Source: [Chlorobium] sp. 445
GTDB lineage: Bacteria > Bacteroidota > Chlorobiia > Chlorobiales > Thermochlorobacteraceae
DNA: 64,000 nucleotides
Assembly: GCA_002763895.1 (NCBI GenBank)
Contig: NSLH01000011.1
Span: forward strand, 1-64,000
Direction of reading: 5' to 3'
Position numbers and translations under genes: made by a program. Under the pieces are notes generated by a model. That model was not told the origin of the DNA. It was given only the letters and a program-made list of their open reading frames with translations, and did not search any database. Shown in pieces: positions 49,201 through 58,302 of this stretch. The first letter of the stretch is position 1. Each line of letters begins with the position of its first letter.

Positions 49201-50954
49201 CTCGATGTGCATCTTGCGCAACCCATCTCCGCACACGACAAAATTAAAATGGTCTGTGAGCGTTCTGTTGAACAATCCAGTTTCCGCTATGTACTCTGTG
49301 CTCTTATCAATAAAACACAACAGACGCTTACAGATTTCTACTACATGGAGCACCCCGAACTTGTTGCCTTCTCAGATGACCAGCCCAGCAAGTCTATTGC
49401 GCCACTTATCCAAAGTTATTCTCAGGGCGTAGCCACCTATAATCCGCTCTTTTTGGAACTTTCTATGAGAGAGTGCAATCGCGTCAAACAAGTTGGACAT
49501 GCTTATTGTTATGATTTGCAGTGGCTTGAGTATGAAATGCATCGCCGCATGCAAGCACCGCATGCCTCAGAGCCCGAATCTGTTGCTGCGCTGACGCCCG
49601 AAGAAGCTTTTGCGGTCTTTTGTGGACACGTCGAACGAGAAGATCGTCTTATCAACTTTATCATTCCTCTTGTTGGCTCTCAAGGCAAACTCTATGGATT
49701 TCTTTCTCTTGGTAGAATGCTTGCGCGTGTCAAAAAGTCTGTTCAAGAGGTCATGGACGATGTACGCCTCATTGAACTTATCGCAGGCAGTTTAGCGACA
49801 CACCTTGAAAACATAGAATTGAATGAGAATCTCACTGCTTCAGAAGCTAAATTCCGCAATATCGTCGAAAATGTCGAGTATGGCTTTATCATCTTTGACC
49901 AGGAAGGCAAAATCGAGTATGCCAATGCTGCGCTCAAGCGTCTGCTCAACCGTGGCAACGACTTGCTGTTAGGTTACTCACTTGAACACATTGCGCATCC
50001 AAGCTCTGTAGAAGCTGTCAGGCGACAAATTTCCGTGCTCTTCTCAGGCGGCGTGCCATCCGAAGAACAAATTTTGCTTGTCAGTAGCCTCGGTGAAGCT
50101 ATCCCGTTCAGAGTGACGGCTGAACCGCAACTTATTCTTCGTGCAAGCGGCGAAGTTTCCGTGACAGGCGCTTTTGCTGTGCTGGTCGATCTGCGCAAAC
50201 AATTGGAACTTGAGCGAGAGCGCAAAGAACTTGAGACCATTCGCAATAATTTCTTTGCGATGGTCGTGCACGACATGAAGGTGCCACTCTCTGCCATTTT
50301 TGGCTACAGCGAGATGCTCAAGCAAACAGATTTCAGCCAGATGCCACCTGAGCACTTGCGCAACATTATGGATCAGATTCACCTATCATCTGCAAATATC
50401 ACGCGCTTGGTACAAGAAATTTTGGATTTCTCCAAGTATGAATCCCGAATGGTGAAATTAGACTATACGCACCGAAATCTGGAACTCTGCATTGATTTGG
50501 TGTTGGAGCAAAATCATTTTGACTTGCAGGCAAAAGAGATGATAGCAAAAAATTTGTCGCCCCTGAAGACTTCTCGTTCTACTTCGACTTTGATAAAGTC
50601 GTGCGCGTTGTCAATAATCTGGTCAGTAATGCTATCAAGTTTTCGCATCCACACTCGCAGATTGAAGTGCGCTTAGAGAAAATTTTGGAGCGCTTTACCC
50701 CCTTTGCACAAGTTACTGTGATTGACTACGGTGAAGGCATTTCACCCGATGAAGTTGAACTCATCTTTGATGCTTATCGCCAAGCCAATTCCAAGCATGG
50801 CTCGCGTGGTACAGGACTTGGTCTTTCTATTGCTAAGCAAATTGTCGAACTACACGGGGGCAAAATTTGGGCAGAGTCAGAATTAGGCAAAGGCACCACC
50901 GTTACTTTTACGCTTCCTATGCACCAAAATCCTCCGCGCTTACCCTCGCACTAA
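46204..50954 (+). CDS. Very large multi-GAF/PAS sensor histidine kinase (three frame breaks)
   Basis: About 1580 residues after repair, starting at the ATG at 46204 or at 46323. Five GAF-like modules of roughly 200-250 residues fill the first 1200 residues. Each has a Tyr-Cys motif ([51 protein letters not shown]). Each also has a later strand pair like [20 protein letters not shown]. One PAS domain follows ([20 protein letters not shown]). HisKA has [18 protein letters not shown], and HATPase_c has [23 protein letters not shown] and [18 protein letters not shown]. There is no signal peptide or membrane helix, so it should be cytoplasmic. Frame breaks lie at 46311-46317, 46567-46572 and 50547-50552, all A/T runs. 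No regulator is adjacent. Confidence 0.85.
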
Positions 50955-50968
50955 GCGCGCATGATTTT

Positions 50969-52572
50969 CTAGCCTACTCTTTTTGCAATGCTTTTACCTT
51001 GCACAAAAAGTAATAGATAATCGTTGCTACCCGTCTTGCTGCATGTTCCAGAGAGGTTGAATCCGCCGAAAGGATGTACGCCGACCAGTGCACCTGTGCA
51101 TTTGCGATTGAGATACAGATTGCCAACATAAAACTCTCGCTTGGCGCGCTCTAACTTCTTTGGGTTTTTCGTATAGACGCTTCCTGTTAGCCCATACTCT
51201 GTCCCATTTGCAATTTTTAGGGCTTCATCAAAATCTTTGGCTTTGATACACGACAGCACTGGTCCAAAAATCTCTTCTTGTGCAATGCGCGCTGTGGGTG
51301 CCACATCTGCAAAAACAGTCGGTGCAATAAAAAAGCCTTTGCTTTTGTCGCATGTTCCACCAGTGAGTAATCGTGCTTCACTCTTACCGATCTCGATATA
51401 GGATTTGATTTTTTCGAAGGCGCGCTCACTGGAGACGGCTGTTACAGGGGCATTACTTTCCGCATCACCGACTTTTAGGTCTTCAACTTTTTTAACCAGC
51501 AGGTCTAAGAACTTGTCATAGACTTTCGCATCGATAATGGCACGCGAGCATGCCGAGCACTTTTGTCCTGAAAATCCAAATGCCGATGTAACCACGCCCG
51601 TTACTGCTGCTTCAAGATCAGCTTCTCGGTCAACGATAATCGCATCTTTACCGCCCATTTCTGCAATGACACGCTTTATCCATTTTTGTCCTTCTTGAGT
51701 TTTTGCTGCCACTTCGTTGATGCGCAGTCCTGCCGCTTTTGAGCCTGTGAAGGAAATAAATCGTGTTTTTGGATGCGCCACTAAGCTTCGCCTACATCAG
51801 CGCCGCCATGAATCACATTGAGGACATTTTTTGGTATTCCGACTTCTTCCATCACCTCGTAGAACATGTGCGCAATGAACGGCGCATCAGGGGAAGGCTT
51901 GAGCACAACGGTGTTGCCAGTTACTAACGCTGCGGTTGTCATTCCCGCCAGAATCGCCAGCGGAAAGTTCCATGGTGGCAAGATGACGCCTACACCAAGC
52001 GGGATATAGACCATTTCATTTTTTTCTTTGCCAACCCATTTCGGCGTCGGTGTTACAGGTTGTTCGTCCGCTAGTCGGAGCACGCTACGCGCATAGAATT
52101 CCAGAAAGTCAATCGCTTCAGCTGTATCCATATCCGCTTCTACCCAATTTTTTCCGACTTCAAATACCATTGCCGCTGAAAACTCGTGCTTACGCCTACG
52201 AATCTTTTCTGCGGCTTTTAGGAGCAATTTTGAGCGCCATTTCACGGGCGTATATTGCCAGTGCTCGAAGGCTTCTGATGCCGCCTCAATGGCTGCATTA
52301 ACATCATCAAGTGTGTTTTTCGGGAATGTCGCAATGACTTGACGATAGTTGCACGGGTTGACGGAAATGATTTTCTCATCGCGCCAGATTTTTTCGCCTG
52401 CAATGATTGCAGGATAATCGCCACCAAGTTTTGCACTTACTTTTTGCAAAGCCCGCTCCATTGCACGGCAATTTGCAGGATCGCTGAAGTCTGTAGGTGG
52501 TTCGTTGACAAACGGTGGGAGTTTCTCGTTTTTGTTTTTCGCTTTATTGCTTTTTGCTTTCTTGTTTTTCAT
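50969..52572 (-). CDS. rocA: L-glutamate gamma-semialdehyde (P5C) dehydrogenase (one frame break)
   Basis: An aldehyde dehydrogenase of about 534 residues that oxidises the proline breakdown product to glutamate with NAD. The ATG at 52572 follows the weaker upstream frame; the first 20 residues are Lys/Asn-rich. Landmarks are PLGVGVILPPWNFPLAILAG with the catalytic Asn, FISFTGSKAAGLRI, EMGGKDAIIVD with the general-base Glu, and SGQKCSACSRAI with the nucleophile Cys. The C-terminal part has AQEEIFGPVLS and GVHPFGGFNLSGT. The order and length match RocA/PruA-type enzymes. Frame breaks near 51783; one added base gives GEALVAHPKTRFIS. No proline dehydrogenase gene is adjacent. Confidence 0.92.
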
Positions 52573-52733
52573 TGCTGCAGTACATAAATGTTTTGAAGCT
52601 CGCACATGTAGAGTCTAGCAAACTTAGCAAAAATCATTCGAATTGCACTACCTATGATTTGAGAGCGAGCTAAAAAATGCAGCAGCACTAAACAAGAGCA
52701 GCAAGCTGGGCCAATTAAGGCTTAAACTCGCCT

Positions 52734-53309
52734 CTAAAATTTTGCAGGGTCGACTTCGAAGCGTGGTTCTAATTCAGACTTGAGGATGTTCTCAAAAGCT
52801 TCTTTCTGGTCGTTCTGTACCCGAATTACGGTTACATTTCGACGTACGAGCTTCTTGCCTTTTTGCGTGGAGACTGTGTTGTAGAAGAAATGATACTCAA
52901 CGCAGTTTGTCTTTACCTTAGCGAAATAGTCTGTGATAGCGCCCCATTTCAGCAGAGCATTGCGGCGCGAGTTGACGCTGAGGTAAATCCCTTCATCTGT
53001 TACGACGCGTTGCTCTGACGCCCACGCGCCTAGGAACCAAAAGAGGCTTGCCAGAAAGTAGAAACTGAACTTGATGGCAGAGTTTTCATCACCAATAGCA
53101 AGAGCGATTACGGCACAAAGCACTTGCACCAATGCATAGATACTTGGCATCAGTGGGTATCCCCAGAGCGCGCCATGTCGTATGGCAAGTTTTACTTGTT
53201 TGATACGAAATCGATTGATGAGGGAGACCACTGCGAACATAGGCATCGCAAGTATCACCACAAAGAAGAAGTAACTTTCTATCGTCATCACGAGGCTTTT
53301 CAAATCCAT
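52734..53309 (-). CDS. Hypothetical membrane protein, 191 aa
   Basis: I do not recognise this family. Helices lie at about residues 10-32 (YFFFVVILAMPMFAVVSLIN), 50-72 (PLMPSIYALVQVLCAVIALA) and 80-97 (FSFYFLASLFWFLGAWAS). The C-terminal half is soluble and beta-rich (VVTDEGIYLSVNSRRNALLK through VTVIRVQNDQKEAFENILKS), somewhat like a bacterial PH domain attached to the membrane. It is monocistronic and diverges from crtB. Confidence 0.65.
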   Translation of the reverse strand: MDLKSLVMTIESYFFFVVILAMPMFAVVSLINRFRIKQVKLAIRHGALWGYPLMPSIYALVQVLCAVIALAIGDENSAIKFSFYFLASLFWFLGAWASEQRVVTDEGIYLSVNSRRNALLKWGAITDYFAKVKTNCVEYHFFYNTVSTQKGKKLVRRNVTVIRVQNDQKEAFENILKSELEPRFEVDPAKF

Positions 53310-53664
53310 AGCTTTACTCCTGACGAGGTTTGCTCATTTTTTTGCTTTGAATTTAATTCAGTGCTACAATTTTTCAAGGGCAATAAACCATTTTTTTGCC
53401 TAAAAATTTCTTTGTGTCAAGTGCTTTTCATTTGTTTGGTGCAGCTACGCTCTGCAGAGCTTTGATGTGTTGCTATGTTCATCATTTTCAGTCTTGCTAT
53501 GCGCTCATTTTTTACAATCCGAGAATATCGCTAAATTGAAAAATTGTTTGTAAGTGCCTACCGTTCATTTAGGATAGGAAATGTTTAGGAGTGATGTTAA
53601 AGAATGCTAAAGAATTAGCTGCTTTTCCTCATTGTTAAAACTCTGAAACTTGAAAAAATCCTTT
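53310..53664. other. Gene-free stretch between the membrane protein and crtB
   Basis: I see no gene or strong structure. It is AT-rich and must hold divergent promoters for the two flanking genes, but no clear TTTG/TAnnTTTG pair stands out. A TTG at 53650 could start crtB five codons earlier. Confidence 0.4.
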
Positions 53665-54651
53665 ATGCACCTTGAGCAGAAAGCGTTAGTAAACCCCGCT
53701 GTCCCGAAAGCAGCGGACCCTGATGCCGCTCTAAATTCCACGGCTCAACGACGACGGTTTCTGTCTGAGATTGATGCAGAGACGCTCACACTTGCTTATC
53801 AGTATTGCAGTAAGGTCTCGTGGAAGCATGCCAAGACGTTTTACTTTGCTGCGCACTTTTTGCCCGCTCAAAAGCGTGCTTCTGTGCATGCTGTCTATGC
53901 GCTTTGCCGCTATGTCGATGATCTGGTCGATCGCTCTGAAGAAAGTCGCCAGTCGCTCACCAAAGAAAAAATTGCTGCCCTGCTCGATCAATGGCGTTCT
54001 GACCTTGACCTTTGCTACAGCGGCATGATTGTCGACCACCCGATTATGATCGCATGGCATGATATGCTTCAGCGCTATCGTATTCCAAAATCGCTGCCGC
54101 TTGAACTTATTGATGGAGTCTGCATGGACTTACAAGTCAGTCGCTATCAGACGTTTGACGACTTGTATGTGTATTGCTACAAAGTTGCTTCCGTTGTTGG
54201 CTTAATGACCTCAGAAATTTTTGGATACTCTAACAAAGATGCGCTGGACTACGCTGTCAAACTTGGTATTGCCATGCAGCTTACCAATATATTGCGTGAT
54301 ATTGGTGAGGATGCATGCAAAGGTCGTATTTACCTGCCACTTGAAGATTTGAAGCGATTTGACTACAGCGAGCAAGACATTTTCAACAGGGTGATTGATA
54401 CGCGCTTTAAAGCCTTGATGCAGTTTCAAATTGAGCGGGCGCGCCGCTACTACACTGAAGCCGATGCTGGGATTGATTTGCTTTCCAAAGATAGCCAGCT
54501 TGCGGTGCACGTGAGCCGTGTTAATTACAGCAAAATTCTTGACCGCATTGAAAAAAATCACTACGATGTTTTTTCTCGACGTGCTTTTGTTTCACTTACT
54601 GGAAAACTCGTGAGTTTACCTTACCTTTGGCTTAGGACTGTGCTTTCCTGA
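53665..54651 (+). CDS. crtB: Phytoene/squalene synthase family protein, probably phytoene synthase
   Basis: A 328-residue prenyl condensing enzyme. The ATG at 53665 is preferred over the TTG at 53650. The first aspartate-rich motif is YALCRYVDDLVDRS near residues 77-90. The second is AMQLTNILRDIGEDACKGRI near 204-223, followed by YLPLEDLKRF. These bind Mg-diphosphate in head-to-head condensation of two geranylgeranyl diphosphates, or two farnesyl diphosphates for squalene synthase relatives. The GRIYLPLEDL wording and the length favour CrtB and carotenoid synthesis. No phytoene desaturase is adjacent. A DUF1997 gene follows after 46 bases. Confidence 0.85.
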   Translation: MHLEQKALVNPAVPKAADPDAALNSTAQRRRFLSEIDAETLTLAYQYCSKVSWKHAKTFYFAAHFLPAQKRASVHAVYALCRYVDDLVDRSEESRQSLTKEKIAALLDQWRSDLDLCYSGMIVDHPIMIAWHDMLQRYRIPKSLPLELIDGVCMDLQVSRYQTFDDLYVYCYKVASVVGLMTSEIFGYSNKDALDYAVKLGIAMQLTNILRDIGEDACKGRIYLPLEDLKRFDYSEQDIFNRVIDTRFKALMQFQIERARRYYTEADAGIDLLSKDSQLAVHVSRVNYSKILDRIEKNHYDVFSRRAFVSLTGKLVSLPYLWLRTVLS

Positions 54652-54697
54652 CACCTGTTCAGTTGGTGTAGTGAAAGTCCGGAGAAAGGAGAATACT

Positions 54698-55272
54698 ATG
54701 GAAGTCATTGGTAAGTCACGCGGTCAAGTGGTCTTGAACGGCAGTCTCGATCGCGTCTATCCGTTTTTGCAAATCAGGAGAAAATTCTGTCGTTCAATCC
54801 CTTCTGCAAGGAAGTCTCTCGTACTGAACTTGAAAATGTCTATCGCTGGGACTTCGAGATTACAGATCCGCAGTCGCATCCTATTCGCTTGATTTTCTTT
54901 GTCGAGCAACTTGAGCGTGCACCGCTTGGGCTTTCCGAGAGTCAGATTTTTTGGAAAGATTATCCCGTCGTCGTTGAAGGTGAAATGCCTGATGATCACA
55001 CGTTCATTGGAAAAGCAGATGGCGAAATGCTCTTGAAACCCCTTTCGCTTCATCAAACTTTTGTTGATGTCAGTATGAAGATTCAAGTTGATTTCGCTGT
55101 GCCCACGCTCTTGAAGTTTTTTCCAGAACCGATTATCAAAGTGATGTCAGAAGCCGCGATGAGTTTCGGTATGCAGCATGTATCGCGTAGGATGTTGGAG
55201 CGGATTCAGCAAGAGTTTTCATGCACGGTGTTGGAGTCGACAAATTTTGGTTCAGCAGTTGTGCACGAGTAG
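54698..55272 (+). CDS. DUF1997 (SRPBCC-fold) protein (one frame break)
   Basis: About 191 residues started at the ATG at 54698 after GGAGAAAGGAG, a strong ribosome site. The frame breaks in the T-run at 54764-54768. One added T gives YPFFANQEKILSFNPFCKEV. The body, VYRWDFEITDPQSHPIRLIF through FAVPTLLKFFPEPIIKVMSE and ERIQQEF, matches DUF1997 proteins of cyanobacteria and green sulfur bacteria, which have a lipid-cavity-like START fold. It follows crtB in the same direction. A role in handling or binding the carotenoid product is plausible inference, not shown. Confidence 0.75.
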
Positions 55273-55293
55273 GGCTCAAGGTCAGAGAAAATT

Positions 55294-55324
55294 TTTGAAA
55301 AAATCTCACGCCGCTGTATATTTG
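55294..55324 (+). promoter_or_regulatory. Promoter for tRNA-Arg (TTTG-N19-TATATTTG)
   Basis: TTTG at 55294-55297, a 19-base spacer, then TATATTTG at 55317-55324. This is an exact match to the Bacteroidetes-type consensus in both boxes and spacing. It starts about 36 bases before the tRNA. Confidence 0.7.
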
Positions 55325-55359
55325 CGGCTCTTCTGAGACTTAGGAGGCTTTTTAGGCAT

Positions 55360-55434
55360 GCACCCGTAGCTCAGTTGGATTAGAGCATCTGACTACGAAT
55401 CAGAAGGTCTGAGGTTCGAGTCCTCACGGGTGCA
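55360..55434 (+). tRNA. tRNA-Arg (anticodon ACG)
   Basis: The acceptor stem GCACCCG pairs with CGGGTGC, with discriminator A and no encoded CCA. The anticodon loop CTACGAA between TCTGA and TCAGA gives ACG, normally edited to ICG and reading CGU/CGC/CGA. The T-loop GGTTCGAGTCC is standard. Length is 75 bases. Confidence 0.95.
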
Positions 55435-55554
55435 CATCACTTTTCCATTTACTCAAGCACACAGCGACTTCAAGTCTAGCTAGCGTCCCTGTTGCGCAGT
55501 CTTCGGTGCGTCCACAGCATTAGCAGACTTGCCGCTTTACCTGTCTTGCCTTAT

Positions 55555-55626
55555 TGAGGAGTAGCCAAGTGGTAAGGCACCTGACTCTGGATCAGGCTAC
55601 CGCAGGTTCGAATCCTGCCTCCTCAA
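55555..55626 (+). tRNA. tRNA-Gln (anticodon CTG)
   Basis: The acceptor TGAGGAG pairs with CTCCTCA, with discriminator A. The anticodon loop CTCTGGA between CCTGA and TCAGG gives CUG, which reads CAG. The D-arm GCCAAGTGGTAAGGC is characteristic of tRNA-Gln. Length is 72 bases. It lies 120 bases after tRNA-Arg, likely in one transcript. Confidence 0.94.
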
Positions 55627-55699
55627 CCCTTTACTTTCGCCTTTCACTGTATCTGTCTCTGTTAGCTACCTGCAGCTTGCACGCGTACGTTGTGCGCAC

Positions 55700-57647
55700 T
55701 TAGCGTAGGACTTGCGTCGATTCTGCCATCTTGAATTGACGAATCGCGTTTTGCAGTTGCTCGGCTTGGTTAATCAGGTCTTGAGAGAGTTGGATAATTT
55801 CTTCAGATGCTGTCTTATTTTTGAGGGCTGTTTCAGAGAGGGTTTCAATGGCTTTCAACATTTTTTTGTCCCATTGCACGCTGTAATTCGTTCTGCTCTA
55901 TGACTTGCGAGGTACGAATTGTCATATCGGTTGTTTTCATCGTTACTTGCTGTCCGCTACGCATTTGGGCATCAATTAACCCTGACAAGCGACTCATAAT
56001 GCTGCTTGAGCGAGAATAATACTGTGTGATTTTGTCTAAGGTTTTCTCGGCATCCTTTACGGTTGCCATGCTATCGAGCGCAGCTTGATTTGTTTCTACG
56101 ATGGTATCTACAATTCGCATCACGTTTTGACGAATCTCGAGAATCATACTTTGAATCTGCTGCGCTGAAGCCGATGACTGTTCTGCCAGGTTTCGTATTT
56201 CAGATGCCACCACGCGGAAGCCTTTGCCTGCTTCGCCAGCGATAGCAGATTCAATTGAGGCATTGACAGCAAGCAGGTTTGTTTGCTTGGCGGTACGTGC
56301 TGCAATATCTGTCGTTCCGGTCACTTCACGCGTATTGCGGTCTAAGATTTGAATTTGATTGATGAGGCCCTCGAGACGCTCTGAGATGCCCAGGATAGAT
56401 TGGCTAATTTGCTCAATGCCAAAGCGTCCACCCTGCACCTCATTGATCACTTGACTAAAGACTTGGTTTGCATCTTGAATACTGCGTGCGGCTTCCTGAA
56501 CGGTACTGATGAGGTCTTCAATCGCTGTTCTTGTCTCACGTACATTGATTGTCAGTCCTTGTACATCTTCTGTTACCGCATTGAGCGACACACTCATTTT
56601 ACCAATCGTTTGTGAGGCTTCTTTGAGAATCGCATTTTGATTTTCAGCGCTTTTAGCAATGCCTGTTGCTGTATTGCTGATGTCCAATGCAACTTGGTTA
56701 AGTTTCATGGTCAGATCCACGATTTCACGCACTGTATCCTTGACACTATCGACCAGTGTATTGAAATGTTCGACGATTTCGCCTAACTCATCGGGCTTAT
56801 CGTAGAGCAGTCGTTCGGAGAGATCGCCTTGAGCGACACGTGCTGCGGTGCTAGCGATTTTCCGAACTGGCTCAGCGATTGTCTTTTTCATGATGATAAA
56901 GAGCAAGGCCATGATCACAACACCGGAGAGCAGCACAGCGCTCACAATCAGGAGCGTATCGTATAAGCGGCTCTGCTGAAATGTTTGCGCAGGCACAATG
57001 ATAGAGACCGCACCACGCAAGTCACCGACTTTGTAACCGTATCCTGTTTCGTAATTCTTTTGCACATACTCTGGGGCTTGTGCCTTATCGCCATGGCAGG
57101 TTAAGCATTGCTTTTTGATGATAATCGGCTGCGTATAGCGAATCACGTCTTGTCCGTTGATTTTACTCTTATCCCATATTGCGATTTGCTTGCGCAGTTC
57201 TGGCTCCGATAATCCTTTTGTGCGGTATTCAATCATGCGCTGCTGCAATTTTGCAAGCAGATTTTCTTCATCAAGGTCAGCAGGTTTATTGCGAATGTTG
57301 CGGAAGTTTTGAGAGATTTGGCGCACCTTGAAGCCCGATATGGTCGCATCGGCCTTTTGTTCTTTCTGCCCGAGTTGAGCGATGCTGGGGTTGTAGTGAA
57401 TCATCATCAGCAACGTGTAGCTTGTGTCGCTGAGCGTTGCATGAGATTTGACGAACATTTCAGCGTTGAATGCCCACATGTCTTGAAGCGTTTCAGCCGT
57501 TTGAATGGCTTTACTTTCAAACTCTTCTTGCACTCTTGATGCATAGCGATTTTGAAACAGCACCGTTAGCACCACCAGGACTATAGCTACTGCAATAGCA
57601 AGCGTGATTAGGATTTTCTTATCAAGACGGCTGTTACGCTCCTCCAT
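55700..57647 (-). CDS. Methyl-accepting chemotaxis protein with heme-motif DUF3365-like sensor domain (one frame break)
   Basis: About 648 residues after repair. An N-terminal helix ([20 protein letters not shown]) leads to a periplasmic domain of about 190 residues with a c-type heme motif, CLTCHGDK, followed by [20 protein letters not shown]. That wording matches DUF3365/Tll0287-like sensor domains. A second membrane helix ([20 protein letters not shown]) precedes HAMP ([20 protein letters not shown]) and an MCP signalling domain. Its hairpin tip is [20 protein letters not shown] with IRNLAEQSS. The frame breaks in the T-run at 55861-55867; one fewer base gives [20 protein letters not shown] and a stop at 55700. 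It likely senses redox or a heme-bound ligand. Confidence 0.9.
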
Positions 57648-57670
57648 AAACTTGAATTAGTAGGGCATTC

Positions 57671-57700
57671 AAGCTACTGACCGCTAAGGGTCAGTAGCTT
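57671..57700 (-). other. Perfect 12-bp hairpin upstream of the MCP gene
   Basis: AAGCTACTGACC at 57671-57682 pairs perfectly with GGTCAGTAGCTT at 57689-57700 around a six-base loop. It lies between the 194-residue protein's stop and the MCP start. No T-run follows on the minus strand, so it may be an mRNA processing or attenuation element rather than a terminator for this operon. Confidence 0.6.
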
Positions 57701-57717
57701 TTTGGATTGATTATGAC

Positions 57718-58302
57718 TTAGCTACTTACTTTTGTTAGGATTGGCATCCGTTCAAATCTGTAACCCAGTCCCTTCATAGCTTTCACCATGGCTTCAGTTT
57801 CTTGCGTAACACGCTGCTTTGTTTCTGCGATAGATTTTGAGGATACGCCAATCTCCGAGTTAAAATACTCTAATACCGCTTTGCTGAGCGTGTCCAGTTT
57901 GGCTTCGGCTTCCCCTTCTACCACCAAGCCTGTGATGCTCTTTTCATCGGGCGTTATAGCATAGCGGAAGCTAAAATCAATGAAGTTCAAGATGTTCGGG
58001 TTCTGTACGCTTCGCACATCCGTTGAGCGGTAGCGTTCGATAAAGTCACGCACAATCAAATCGGGACGAACCTTATTGGCTTCTTGCAAGATTTCTGCAA
58101 AGGCTTTTGTGTATTCAATGCGAAGTGTGCTGTTTTTGAAGGGCACATCGGCTTTCATAGCGTCCATTCGCTTTTGCCAAAGGTCAATCGTATCAATAAA
58201 CTTCTTGAAGCGCTGGTTTTCAAGTTTTGCACGCTCATATTCATCTTTTGCTGAGAGTTCCTTTTTGTCAGGTGTTTCGTAGCGTGAGCGCAGTTGCTTC
58301 AT
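57718..58302 (-). CDS. Unrecognised protein in chemosensory operon, 194 aa
   Basis: I do not recognise the family. The first 60 residues are highly charged and helical (KKELSAKDEYERAKLENQRF). The centre has DLIVRDFIERYRSTDVRSVQ and NFIDFSFRYAITPDEKSITG. The end is helical with alternating charge (SKSIAETKQRVTQETEAMVK). No signal peptide or membrane helix is visible. Its ATG overlaps the stop of the preceding 402-residue gene by four bases, so the two are translationally coupled and probably act together. Placement between CheW and MCP genes implies a signalling or adaptor role. Confidence 0.75.
   Translation of the reverse strand: MKQLRSRYETPDKKELSAKDEYERAKLENQRFKKFIDTIDLWQKRMDAMKADVPFKNSTLRIEYTKAFAEILQEANKVRPDLIVRDFIERYRSTDVRSVQNPNILNFIDFSFRYAITPDEKSITGLVVEGEAEAKLDTLSKAVLEYFNSEIGVSSKSIAETKQRVTQETEAMVKAMKGLGYRFERMPILTKVSS

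Noticed and set aside
57671-57700. Terminator of the chemosensory operon
   Set aside because: On the transcribed strand no T-run follows the stem, and the MCP gene continues in the same direction.
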